Below, one piece after another: positions 19,396-27,855 of a stretch of DNA of 64,000 nt. Each line of letters begins with the position of its first letter. Positions within the stretch are counted from its first letter, which is position 1. The stretch comes from Balanoglossus misakiensis (lineage: Eukaryota > Hemichordata). The notes beneath the pieces are model-generated. The model saw only the letters and a program-made list of their open reading frames with translations. It ran no database searches and was not told the DNA's origin. Where the stretch lies: positions 124,001 to 188,000 of the forward strand of contig JBECUI020000027.1 in the NCBI GenBank assembly GCA_040954595.2. The letters are read 5' to 3'. The position numbers and the translations under genes were made by a program.

Positions 19396-20817
19396 CTATT
19401 CGGTTAGATAATCGCTTTCTCCAGTGTAGTTTACCGCCTTTACCCGGTATATCAATCCCTGCCATTTCTGCACGTCATGAAAGCTAAGCTCCTGAGTATA
19501 CTCACCTTCAGCGTTATATGCCGACACAACACCAAGGCTCAGCCAGGACTCCCCTCCGTCTCTGCTGTACTCCACGACATAGCCCGAAGGCGCATCGGTA
19601 TCCACCGTGATGGCGTTACTAGAATAGGGTGTGTAGACTGTTCTTTGGTTAAGAGATGAAGCTGTCCAACTCAACTGGTAACCGTTGTTGTAATTCACAC
19701 CTAAACCGCTCGGCGAAGGGGGAGCTAAGGGACTCGTATAGATACTGTATGAGCAATAAGCACTCTCCCCTGCAAAAAAGAAGTTTACAAATAGGTTAAA
19801 TCTATAAGCAAAATTGGGTAAATCTTCACTTTGGATGACATTACTCCCATCTTCTAAAATATTAGCACCACTCACTCGACTCCCAAAATCTTTCCAATAG
19901 ATATACTCACTGGCAGAATAGGCATCGACCCGTGTCTGGGTAGCAAGAGTACGGGAAGTCGCTCCATTAACCAAGCTTTCTTTTGCATCAAAAAAGCTGA
20001 ATACATAGAGGACGGAATCGGCAGCCGGACCCCCTGTAAATCCCTTTGTTACCCCAAAATCCCATATCATATCGGTAATGCTGGGGGCCAAGGTCTCCAC
20101 CGTCAATCGAGCATAGGCAGGAGCATAACTGACATTCATATCAGCGAACCAGGGCTGCGTGTATTCCTTTGTTAGTCCATAGGTCCCTTCGTGCCCTCCT
20201 CTTCCTCGAGAGTAAGTGGCAACCTTAAGGGGGGTCGAAGTTTGCGTTTCTCCCTGGGAGTTTTTGGAAACTATCCTGTAGTGATATTGCGTTCCCGCCT
20301 GTAGTGAATCATCTTCATACGTTTCTGCAGAAAGATTCTCAGCCAGGGTTTCCCACGTTGTAGCGTCTGCAGAGCGTTCAACGGCGTAACTTGAGGTACT
20401 TGCGTCTATGCTCCGCCAGGCTATTTTTATCTGATCAGCGCTTACGAACATGGGCTGGAGACCGACCACGGGTAAGAACTGTGCTGGGGTAAAAACTTTG
20501 ATACTCTTTAACGTGTAGGTACTTTCCTCTCCATTCTCAGCAGTGATGATAATCGTGTAGCTTTGGTCATTATCTGAAAAGTCAAAACGATATTGGTTGG
20601 AGCTAATGATTTCGTCATTGATAGATAGCGTGGCCTTCTGCGAGATATCAAAGATCAAAACAACATGGGCGGCTGTGGCTTCATCAGTGCGGCTAAGGGT
20701 GATGGTTTTGCTTGTTTCATCAAGTTCTACGGTGACGCCAAGGGTGTCGCTTTGGGGGGCGACCGTGTTAATGAAAGATTGATCCGACTTAGGCAGGTCA
20801 CAGGAGAAAAAAACCAT
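19396..20817 (-). CDS. Array 1 phase-variable FN3 lipoprotein, copy 8 (off, trp-proximal)
   Basis: 473 residues from the internal ATG. Linker SRGRGGHEGTYGL is of the copy 7 class; DSVLYVFSFFDAK and ESAYCSYS are unique; WKDFGSRVSGANILEDG is shared with copy 6. This is the first array gene after trpA: its leader ATG at 21007 is 168 bp from the trpA stop, on the same strand. 21007 to 20817 is 190 nt, so it is out of frame. Confidence 0.85.
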   Translation of the reverse strand: MVFFSCDLPKSDQSFINTVAPQSDTLGVTVELDETSKTITLSRTDEATAAHVVLIFDISQKATLSINDEIISSNQYRFDFSDNDQSYTIIITAENGEESTYTLKSIKVFTPAQFLPVVGLQPMFVSADQIKIAWRSIDASTSSYAVERSADATTWETLAENLSAETYEDDSLQAGTQYHYRIVSKNSQGETQTSTPLKVATYSRGRGGHEGTYGLTKEYTQPWFADMNVSYAPAYARLTVETLAPSITDMIWDFGVTKGFTGGPAADSVLYVFSFFDAKESLVNGATSRTLATQTRVDAYSASEYIYWKDFGSRVSGANILEDGSNVIQSEDLPNFAYRFNLFVNFFFAGESAYCSYSIYTSPLAPPSPSGLGVNYNNGYQLSWTASSLNQRTVYTPYSSNAITVDTDAPSGYVVEYSRDGGESWLSLGVVSAYNAEGEYTQELSFHDVQKWQGLIYRVKAVNYTGESDYLTE

Positions 20818-20898
20818 GACTATTCCGAGAACAAGAGAGGCAAAACTGAGCTGGGGCCGGATTAACTTAGATAACGATCTTCGTGCGCGTGGATGGGG

Positions 20899-20966
20899 TG
20901 AGTGAGTGAGTGAGTGAGTGAGTGAGTGAGTGAGTGAGTGAGTGAGTGAGTGAGTGAGTGAGTGAG
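20899..20966 (-). repeat. CTCA tract, 17 units (copy 8)
   Basis: Seventeen perfect units, 2 modulo 3: off. Confidence 0.95.
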
Positions 20967-21174
20967 TTTTTACTCACTTCACAGCCGTTTTGATGGATAT
21001 GTTTCATTGCATTTTCCTCATCTTATATAGAATTTATTTCAGGGTAAGCCAAGTACCCTTTAACCTTGATAGTTTAACACAGTTATTGCTGCTTATCTAC
21101 ACCCTTTCCTTGTTTGTCTATTTTTTTGATCCTAGGGGGAGGATTGGTTCCAGGCTTCCGCCAGATAGAGTTCC

Positions 21175-21942
21175 TTAGACATCTAGTTCCCGCAAGAAGC
21201 CCTCGACGGCAGGCAGGCCCCCCCCTTCCAGGAGGCGGATAATATGGCTTCCTATAACGGTAATATCCACATAACCAGCAAGCTGCTTTATCTGTTCAGC
21301 AGAAGAAATACCAAATCCCCCGGCAATGGGTACTGAAATATGCTGTCTTAAGGACAAGAGAAAATCATAGAGAGAAGAATCCATAGTTCCCCTGGAACCC
21401 GTAATACCAACCTTTAGGGTGCTGTAGACCAAAAGCTTGCACAGAGGAGCAATAGCCTTAAGGCGGGAGGAGGAGGTCTGGGGCGAAACAACAGGAATTA
21501 CCGGCATGTTGCAGTTTTGGGCCTGCTCAAAAAAATCTTCTGCATCTTCGTCGTAGGGCAAATCCGGAATAATCATTCCCTGAGCCCCAGCATCAAGGCA
21601 CATGGCAATAAAGTTTCTGAAACCTGCTTTAAAAGGAATATTGGCGTAAGTCATGACCACGATGGGTATGGAGGATCGTTTGCTTACCTGGGAAATAAAA
21701 GCAAAGCTTCCCTCCACCGTCATCCCTCCCTCTAAGGCAAGGTGATTCGCTCTCATAATGGTAGGGCCATCACCCAGAGGATCCGAAAAGGGTATCTGAA
21801 CCTCTATGTAATCTACGCCACAGGAAAGCATCACATCAATGAGTTCCCTGCTCCTCTGCAAATTCGGATACCCTGCCACCAGGTGGGTCATGATCTTCAT
21901 TTTTTCTTTTTTATGAGCTGTTCTCTGAAACATCTTCCTCAT
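21175..21942 (-). CDS. trpA: Tryptophan synthase alpha chain
   Basis: Cleaves indole-3-glycerol phosphate to indole and glyceraldehyde 3-phosphate; indole passes to TrpB. At 255 residues it is near the family length. The active-site signature is visible as DYIEVQIPFSDPLGDGPTI (residues ~44-62), with the catalytic Glu in IEVQIPFSDP and Asp in DGP. The phosphate-binding glycines are in IAGGFGI near the C-terminus. It is the last gene of the trp operon and its start overlaps the trpB stop by 4 bp. No terminator is evident between it and array 1. Confidence 0.97.
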   Translation of the reverse strand: MRKMFQRTAHKKEKMKIMTHLVAGYPNLQRSRELIDVMLSCGVDYIEVQIPFSDPLGDGPTIMRANHLALEGGMTVEGSFAFISQVSKRSSIPIVVMTYANIPFKAGFRNFIAMCLDAGAQGMIIPDLPYDEDAEDFFEQAQNCNMPVIPVVSPQTSSSRLKAIAPLCKLLVYSTLKVGITGSRGTMDSSLYDFLLSLRQHISVPIAGGFGISSAEQIKQLAGYVDITVIGSHIIRLLEGGGLPAVEGFLRELDV

Positions 21943-23225
21943 TCACCCTTGGCAAGGGCTTGGGATTCCTCTTCTATAGCCCTTATTTCATTGGATAGAA
22001 AGGCATGCCAGCCCTTTCTATCAATATGTTTTGCCGTGATAAAAATATCCTTATCCCCCCGCCCTGATACGCCGATTACAACCCGGCTAGCCTTAGGCAG
22101 GGTTGGAATAAGCTGCGGTAAATAGCCCAGGGCATGGGAACTTTCCAGGGCAGGAATAATACCTTCACAGGAACTAAGCAGCCGGTAGCCCAGCAGGGCT
22201 TCCTTATCGCTGCAAGCGGCAAACTCCACCCGGCCGCTATCGCCAAGCTGGGCCAATAGGGGGGAGATCCCCGCATAGTCCAATCCTGCACTTATGGAAT
22301 GGGTGGGCGAGAGCTGTCCCTCATCATTTTGCAAAAAATACGATTTGTAGCCTTGGGCTATGCCCACGGAGGCCCCCGATCCGGCAGGGCTATGATCGGA
22401 GTCTAGCCAAGCAAGTCGGACCGCATGCCTGTTAGCTTCCATACCCTCGCCTCCACCCTCAACCCCTATGCATCGAACTTTTTCTCCAAGATATGGAGTA
22501 AACAATCCAAGGGCATTCGAACCGCCCCCCACACAGGCCAGCAGCACATCGGGATGCTGCTCCTCGTATTCGCCGAACTGCCACATCAACTCCTTTCCAA
22601 TGATTGACTGAAAGTACTGCACAATAAGAGGATAGGGATGCGGGCCCAAGGCCGAACCCAAGAGATAATAGCTCGTGTCCACATTTTCCACCCAGAACTT
22701 AAGAGCCGCATTCACGGCATCCTTAAGAGTGCTGCTCCCTTCTCCCACAGGAACCACTGTGGCACCAAGCAGACGCATGGAAAAAACGTTGGGGAACTGC
22801 CTGCGCATATCAATCTCTCCCATGAAGATGGTGCATTTCAGGCCAAACCTTGCGCAGACCGATGCCACCGCCAGACCATGTTGTCCGGCTCCTGTTTCTG
22901 CAAGCACATGCTTTTTTCCCATGCGCTTTGCCAGGAGAACCTGACCCACCACATTGTTTATTTTATGTGCCCCGGTGTGACTGTGGCTTTCTAACTTGAG
23001 GTATATCTTCCCCCCCTTGGCTGTCATACCTAGCTCACGACTGAGATTCTCGGCATGATACAAGGGCGTAGGGCGTCCCACATAATCCTTGTATAGCCCC
23101 TCCATTTCCTCTTGATATGCCTTTTCCTCTTTGTAGTGGAAAAAGGCTTTCTCAAGCTCTTCCAGAGGAGTAATAAGCATTTCGGGAACAAACCTCCCCC
23201 CATATTTCCCAAAATAACCTTTCAT
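21939..23225 (-). CDS. trpB: Tryptophan synthase beta chain
   Basis: PLP enzyme that condenses indole with serine to give tryptophan. 428 residues. The Schiff-base Lys is in HTGAHKINN (about residue 88), the PLP phosphate is gripped by CVGGGSNALG, and the catalytic-loop Glu is in LAETGAGQHG. The short N-terminus starting GYFGKYGGRFVPE is that of classical TrpB1 proteins, which work with TrpA. The 4-bp ATGA overlaps with trpF upstream and trpA downstream indicate translational coupling. Confidence 0.98.
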   Translation of the reverse strand: MKGYFGKYGGRFVPEMLITPLEELEKAFFHYKEEKAYQEEMEGLYKDYVGRPTPLYHAENLSRELGMTAKGGKIYLKLESHSHTGAHKINNVVGQVLLAKRMGKKHVLAETGAGQHGLAVASVCARFGLKCTIFMGEIDMRRQFPNVFSMRLLGATVVPVGEGSSTLKDAVNAALKFWVENVDTSYYLLGSALGPHPYPLIVQYFQSIIGKELMWQFGEYEEQHPDVLLACVGGGSNALGLFTPYLGEKVRCIGVEGGGEGMEANRHAVRLAWLDSDHSPAGSGASVGIAQGYKSYFLQNDEGQLSPTHSISAGLDYAGISPLLAQLGDSGRVEFAACSDKEALLGYRLLSSCEGIIPALESSHALGYLPQLIPTLPKASRVVIGVSGRGDKDIFITAKHIDRKGWHAFLSNEIRAIEEESQALAKGE

Positions 23226-23854
23226 TGGTAGGTCCTTATTTTCTTTATTAACTGTTCCATAAGACTGTGGTCTTTTTTCCCCCTGAACCTTTCTATGCCG
23301 CTGCTGATATCGACACCATAGGGACGATAGAGCAGAAGATTATCAATATTTTCTACAGTAATGCCCCCCGCAACAAAATAGGGTCCGGGGAAGTCCAGAT
23401 TTTCAAGGAAACGCCAATTAAAGCGCAGGCCAGATCCCCCGGCCAGACCATGAACCAAGCTGTCTAAGACTATGGCCTGAGCCCCATCAAGGTCCAGGGC
23501 CTTCATATCTTCTTGATTTTTTATCCTGCAAACCTTCCAGTAGGGAAGGTCTGTTCCTACCGAGGGAAGCTCCTTGTAGAGTTGGAGTACTTCCAGATGA
23601 GTCTCCTGGGCAATCGGTATGATCTCCTGAATCGGCGTATTCACAAAGAGCCCCACTCTCTGGGGAAGGTCAGCGAACTGCCGTTCCGACAGGGAATTTC
23701 TACACTTCCTTAGCATAGCGGTAAGTTCCATGGGCTCAATGTAGCGAGGGGAGTCTGGATGAAAAACAAAGCCTGTGTAATCGATTCCCAGCTCCGCTGC
23801 CTTTAAATAATCCTCCATGGTTTTCAGACCACAGTATTTTACCTTTACCGACAT
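23222..23854 (-). CDS. trpF: Phosphoribosylanthranilate isomerase
   Basis: Amadori rearrangement of phosphoribosylanthranilate to CdRP. 210 residues, a normal single-domain TIM barrel. Catalytic Cys in VKYCGLKTMEDY (about residue 8) and Asp in IVLDSLV; the C-terminal phosphate site is GVDISSGIER. It is separate from trpC, unlike the E. coli fusion. It starts 3 bp after the trpC stop. Confidence 0.96.
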   Translation of the reverse strand: MSVKVKYCGLKTMEDYLKAAELGIDYTGFVFHPDSPRYIEPMELTAMLRKCRNSLSERQFADLPQRVGLFVNTPIQEIIPIAQETHLEVLQLYKELPSVGTDLPYWKVCRIKNQEDMKALDLDGAQAIVLDSLVHGLAGGSGLRFNWRFLENLDFPGPYFVAGGITVENIDNLLLYRPYGVDISSGIERFRGKKDHSLMEQLIKKIRTYQ

Positions 23855-23857
23855 TTC

Positions 23858-24649
23858 CTATCCCTCTTTTAGGAGCCGCATCTGTTGGGCAATGTCTTTG
23901 CTTTGCAAAAGAGACTGCCCAACAAGCATGCCAGAAAATTTATGTGTTCTGAGTCGGCTGACATCTTCCTGGGTAAAAATTCCTGACTCCGAAAGCACAG
24001 CGACACCTTGGGGAACATGGGGTCTTAAATCGATGGAGGTTTGCAGGTCCACACTAAAGTCACGCAAGTCTCTGTTGTTAATTCCCAAAAGCTTAGGCTC
24101 AAGCAACAAGGCCCTATCCAATTCTCTTTTGTTGTGTACCTCTATCAGGGCCGTCATGCCCAAATCAGCAATGTAATGCGATAGCTCCTTCAGCTGAACA
24201 TCACTGAGTATAGCAGCAATCAGCAGTACCAGGTCTGCTCCTGCCACCCAGGCCTCGTGTACCTGGTAAGGATGCACAATAAAATCCTTTCGCAGGAGGG
24301 GAAGAGAAGTTTTTTTTCGCACCAGAGCCAGATGCTCTATGCTTCCTTGAAAAAAACGCTCTTCAGTAAGTACAGAAAGGGCGTCGGCCCCGGCATTGGT
24401 GTAGAGTCCGGTCAGGAACTCAAGATTGTAATCTTTGCAGATTATGCCCTGGGAAGGAGAAGCTTTTTTCATTTCAGCAATCAGAAACAGCCTCCCTTCG
24501 GGAAATTCCGGAACAAGAGGAAGCCGTTTTTCCAAACCAAAACGATTCTCCCAGACTTCGGTAGGAACAAAGGCCTCCCAAAGGGACTGGTAACGTTTGG
24601 CCGTGCTGGCTACAATCCGGCTAAGGATGCCTTCTGTCTTCTTAGGCAT
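23858..24649 (-). CDS. trpC: Indole-3-glycerol phosphate synthase
   Basis: Ring closure and decarboxylation of CdRP to indole-3-glycerol phosphate. 263 residues. Signature LIAEMKKASPSQG (catalytic Lys, about residues 56-68), LLRKDFIVHPYQ, GINNRDLRDF and the C-terminal LSESGI and GMLVGQSLL phosphate site. Its start overlaps the end of trpGD by 8 bp. Confidence 0.97.
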   Translation of the reverse strand: MPKKTEGILSRIVASTAKRYQSLWEAFVPTEVWENRFGLEKRLPLVPEFPEGRLFLIAEMKKASPSQGIICKDYNLEFLTGLYTNAGADALSVLTEERFFQGSIEHLALVRKKTSLPLLRKDFIVHPYQVHEAWVAGADLVLLIAAILSDVQLKELSHYIADLGMTALIEVHNKRELDRALLLEPKLLGINNRDLRDFSVDLQTSIDLRPHVPQGVAVLSESGIFTQEDVSRLRTHKFSGMLVGQSLLQSKDIAQQMRLLKEG

Positions 24650-26243
24650 GGCTTGTTTCTTTTATTAGGTTGAACTTTTCTATGGCTTTGCCCGAATCTA
24701 TGGTCCTAAGGGCAAGCTTAACACCCTCTGCTATGCTGGGGCTGAGTCCAGCCGTGTATATACCAGCACCAGCATTGAGTAGGACTATGTCCCGCTGGGG
24801 GCCCTTTTCCTTACCCGAAAGAATGTTCTCGATAATTTTTGCATTGTCCAGGGCGTCCCCTCCAATTAATTCTTCCCGCTTGCAATAAGAAAAGCCATAA
24901 TCTTGAGGATCAATCTTGTACTGTCGGCTCTTTCCTCCAATAATTTCTATAACCTCACATTTATCCGCAAGGCTTATCTCATCGAGACCATCCAGGGAAG
25001 AGACAACCAGAGCCCTTTGAATGCCGAGCCGCATAAGGGCCTTGGCCATTTTTACCATCAGTTCTCTCTGGAATACTCCCAGGAGTATGTTCGGCGGCCT
25101 GGAAGGATTCACCAAGGGACCCATAATGTTGAATACTGTGCTTGTTTTTAGCGCTCTTCGAACTCCAATAACGTTTTTCATGGCGGGGTGGTAGAGGGGA
25201 GCGAAGAGAAAGGCCATCCCACAGTCCCGCAGCATCATTTCCGCCTTTTCTCTGCTCGTGTCAATCTTCACCCCAAGAGCCTCAAGTACATCCGCACTTC
25301 CACAGCGTGAAGACACCGAACGATTACCATGCTTTGCCATACATGCCCCTGCGGCACTGGCCACAAAGGCACTACAGGTAGAGACATTGAAGGTGTTGCT
25401 CCTGTCCCCGCCTGTTCCCACAATATCTAGCAAATGCGTTGTATCTTGCACTTGCACTTTTATGGAATTTTGCAGGAAGGATTTGGCAAAGCCAGCAATT
25501 TCTTCCGAGGACTCCCCTTTCATCTTGAGAGCAATAAGAAGGGCGGCTTTGATTTCTGAAGGAATCTCCAGAAAATTGATTCCTTGCATTACTTCAAAGG
25601 CTTCATCAAAACTTAATGACTTACCGGAGACTACCTTATGCGTTAAAGAAATGACACGATCCCCGTTACCCGATCCAGCATTGAAACCCACCACTCTGTC
25701 CAGGATATTACCTCCAAATTTGGAGGCTATAGACTCCGGATGGAACTGCACTCCCTCCACAGGCAAGGTCTTGTGCCGTATACCCATTATCTCGCCATCT
25801 TCGCTTGTTGCCGTTACCTCCAGACAGTCAGGAATCGATTTCTCATCGATGACCAGAGAATGATAACGGGTTTGCAGAATGGGAGAAAAAACATCGGCGA
25901 ACACTCCCTGGCGCTGGTGTCTGATCGGCGATACTTTGCCATGATAAAGTTTATTAGCAATGCGTAACCGTCCCCCAAAAGCCACGGCAATGGCCTGGCA
26001 ACCCAAACAAACACCAAAAATCGGTATCTTCCCCGCAAAATGCTTAACAAGAGGCAAGGTAATGCCGGCATTTTCAGGAACCTTGGGCCCGGGGGAAAGA
26101 ATAATATAATCCGGTTTGAGTTCTTCTATTTCTTTCAGACTGATGCGATTGTTGCGGTATACCTTTACGGTGTAATTTCTTCGGCGATAATGTTCAACAA
26201 TGTTATAAGTAAAAGAATCAAAGTTATCTATTATTACAATCAT
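24642..26243 (-). CDS. trpGD: Anthranilate synthase glutaminase fused to anthranilate phosphoribosyltransferase
   Basis: Bifunctional 534-residue protein. Residues 1-~185 are the TrpG amidotransferase: nucleophile Cys79 in FGVCLGCQAIA, and His168 and Glu170 in VQFHPES. Residues ~197-534 are TrpD: the PRPP-binding GTGGD at about 276-280, then NTFNVSTCSAF, and KHGNRSVSS. I chose the ATG at 26243, which overlaps the trpE stop as ATGA and begins with the family N-terminus MIVIIDNFDSFTYN; a longer open frame upstream encodes only TrpE-antisense sequence. The fusion order is that of E. coli TrpD. Glutamine-derived ammonia goes to TrpE, and the anthranilate made there is the substrate of the second half. 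Confidence 0.96.
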   Translation of the reverse strand: MIVIIDNFDSFTYNIVEHYRRRNYTVKVYRNNRISLKEIEELKPDYIILSPGPKVPENAGITLPLVKHFAGKIPIFGVCLGCQAIAVAFGGRLRIANKLYHGKVSPIRHQRQGVFADVFSPILQTRYHSLVIDEKSIPDCLEVTATSEDGEIMGIRHKTLPVEGVQFHPESIASKFGGNILDRVVGFNAGSGNGDRVISLTHKVVSGKSLSFDEAFEVMQGINFLEIPSEIKAALLIALKMKGESSEEIAGFAKSFLQNSIKVQVQDTTHLLDIVGTGGDRSNTFNVSTCSAFVASAAGACMAKHGNRSVSSRCGSADVLEALGVKIDTSREKAEMMLRDCGMAFLFAPLYHPAMKNVIGVRRALKTSTVFNIMGPLVNPSRPPNILLGVFQRELMVKMAKALMRLGIQRALVVSSLDGLDEISLADKCEVIEIIGGKSRQYKIDPQDYGFSYCKREELIGGDALDNAKIIENILSGKEKGPQRDIVLLNAGAGIYTAGLSPSIAEGVKLALRTIDSGKAIEKFNLIKETSHA

Positions 26244-27760
26244 GAGCCCTCCCTGAACGAAGAACGTGACACCTTTCCTATAGCATTGAGCAAGGCCCCC
26301 AGTTTTGCCTGGGTTTCTTCGTATTCTTTTTCTTCCTGAGAATCCGCCACAACTCCGCAACCTGCCTGCAAGTAGGCTTTGTTGTCTTTTATTACCAAGG
26401 TTCTTATAGCTATGCAGGAATCCAAATAACCGTCGTAACCAAGAGTAAGAATCATGCCCCCATAGACCTTTCTCTTGCATTCTTCTAAGCGGCTGATTAT
26501 GTTCATCGCCTCAATTTTGGGGGCACCGGTTAGGGTACCGGCAGGAAAAGTGGCCTTAATCAGATCAAAAGAATCCTTCCCTTCTTCTATGCGGCCTGTA
26601 ATGGAAGAAACAATATGATGCACATGGGAATAGCTTTCCACATTCATGTATTCCTTGACTTCAACCGTTCCTGGTTTGGAAATACGGTGCAAATCGTTAC
26701 GTCCTAGATCCACCAGCATGAGGTGCTCGGCATTCTCTTTATTATCTTCTAGCAAAGACTGCTTTAAGTCTCTGTCCTCCGTCTCGTTTCTGCCCCTGCG
26801 TATTGTACCGGCTATGGGTTTAAGGGTTATCTCGTCCCCCCGAAGCTTCACCATGGTTTCAGGAGATGATCCAATAATGGCAAAGTCATCAAAGTTTAGG
26901 TAGTACATATAAGGGGAGGGGTTTATATGCCTGAGATGCATGTATACAGCCAGTTCCTTATTTCCAGGAATGGAGGCGAGTACCTGATGGGATATAACTA
27001 CTTGAATAATATCTCCCCGATTGATGCATTCCTTGGCATGGCTTACCTTCTTCATAAAGGCTTCCTTCCCCGTCAATTCACTAATCTGTACCGTGGAGGG
27101 AGCTAGGTTCACCCCCATGGCCGTATTTTGTAAATCTTCCATGTTGCTATGGGAAATGGCATGCCACAGGCCGCCGATGGAATTAAGGGCGTTCTCGTAC
27201 TGTATTTCCAAAGAGACATCGAGAGTCCTATCTATGTAGTCAATAATGCTCAAGGTATTATTGACATGATCCAGTACCAAAAGTTGACTGGGCTGCACCA
27301 AGATTCCATCGGGAATGGCAATCTCTTCTTTATCGTGTATATTTTCTATGTCCTCAAAATAGGAAACCGTCTCATAACCCAGATAACCGATCAGACCGCC
27401 CCAAAAGGGAGGAACTGGCTCGGGAAGGTCCAGGTCGTCAAGGGGAGACAGATATTCTTTCATGATTTTCTGCACATAATCCAAAGGATTTTTTTCAGAC
27501 TCTGTTTTATAGACACAAGAAAGTTTATTGTTCTGTAACTGCCAGTCCTCCAAGGTGTTTTTGTTCAGAACAAACTTCCGTCTTACTCCTTTGGCAATAA
27601 CAGAATACCGTCCTATCATCTCACTGTTTTTAATGGATTCTAAAAGGTACTGAGACCCTGTTTTAAGGTAAATGGATAATGCGGTATCAAAGTCTACAGG
27701 ATAGTTGCCTATGACCGGAGCAATGCTGTGATCCCGCAAAAACTTTTTATAAAGATGCAT
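26240..27760 (-). CDS. trpE: Anthranilate synthase component I
   Basis: Makes anthranilate from chorismate, using ammonia from the TrpG domain. 506 residues. The N-terminal tryptophan-feedback motif LLES is present (QYLLESIKNSEM, about residue 38-41), suggesting end-product inhibition. Chorismate-binding signatures: GDIIQVVISHQ, IIGSSPETMVKL, IAGTIRRGR, LTGAPKIEAM. The ATG at 27760 follows GGAAGAGAGGG. It lies 95 bp after dapL on the same strand, with an AAATCGG/CCGATTT inverted repeat in that gap but no Trp-rich leader peptide. Confidence 0.97.
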   Translation of the reverse strand: MHLYKKFLRDHSIAPVIGNYPVDFDTALSIYLKTGSQYLLESIKNSEMIGRYSVIAKGVRRKFVLNKNTLEDWQLQNNKLSCVYKTESEKNPLDYVQKIMKEYLSPLDDLDLPEPVPPFWGGLIGYLGYETVSYFEDIENIHDKEEIAIPDGILVQPSQLLVLDHVNNTLSIIDYIDRTLDVSLEIQYENALNSIGGLWHAISHSNMEDLQNTAMGVNLAPSTVQISELTGKEAFMKKVSHAKECINRGDIIQVVISHQVLASIPGNKELAVYMHLRHINPSPYMYYLNFDDFAIIGSSPETMVKLRGDEITLKPIAGTIRRGRNETEDRDLKQSLLEDNKENAEHLMLVDLGRNDLHRISKPGTVEVKEYMNVESYSHVHHIVSSITGRIEEGKDSFDLIKATFPAGTLTGAPKIEAMNIISRLEECKRKVYGGMILTLGYDGYLDSCIAIRTLVIKDNKAYLQAGCGVVADSQEEKEYEETQAKLGALLNAIGKVSRSSFREGS

Positions 27761-27855
27761 GTTTCCCTCTCTTCCTTCAGTTTCACCGACCCGTATCCAA
27801 ATCGGCCATGCTTACTTCTAAAAGGCTACAGCACCCGATTTATAAAAAACAAGTT

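Noticed and set aside
18833-19411. 192-codon plus-strand open frame with ~39-residue repeats rich in Arg, His and Gly, running through the minisatellite
   Set aside because: The frame stays open only because the unit is close to 117 bp; other spacers with the same unit have broken frames, there is no ribosome site, and it overlaps the 3' end of copy 8 antisense.
24642-26480. 612-residue version of the TrpGD protein
   Set aside because: The extra 79 residues overlap the trpE coding sequence in another frame and have no homology; the ATGA overlap at 26240-26243 gives the natural start.
27761-27855. Tryptophan attenuator with leader peptide before trpE
   Set aside because: The only short frame (MADLDTGR) has no Trp codons, and the inverted repeat is not followed by a T-tract.
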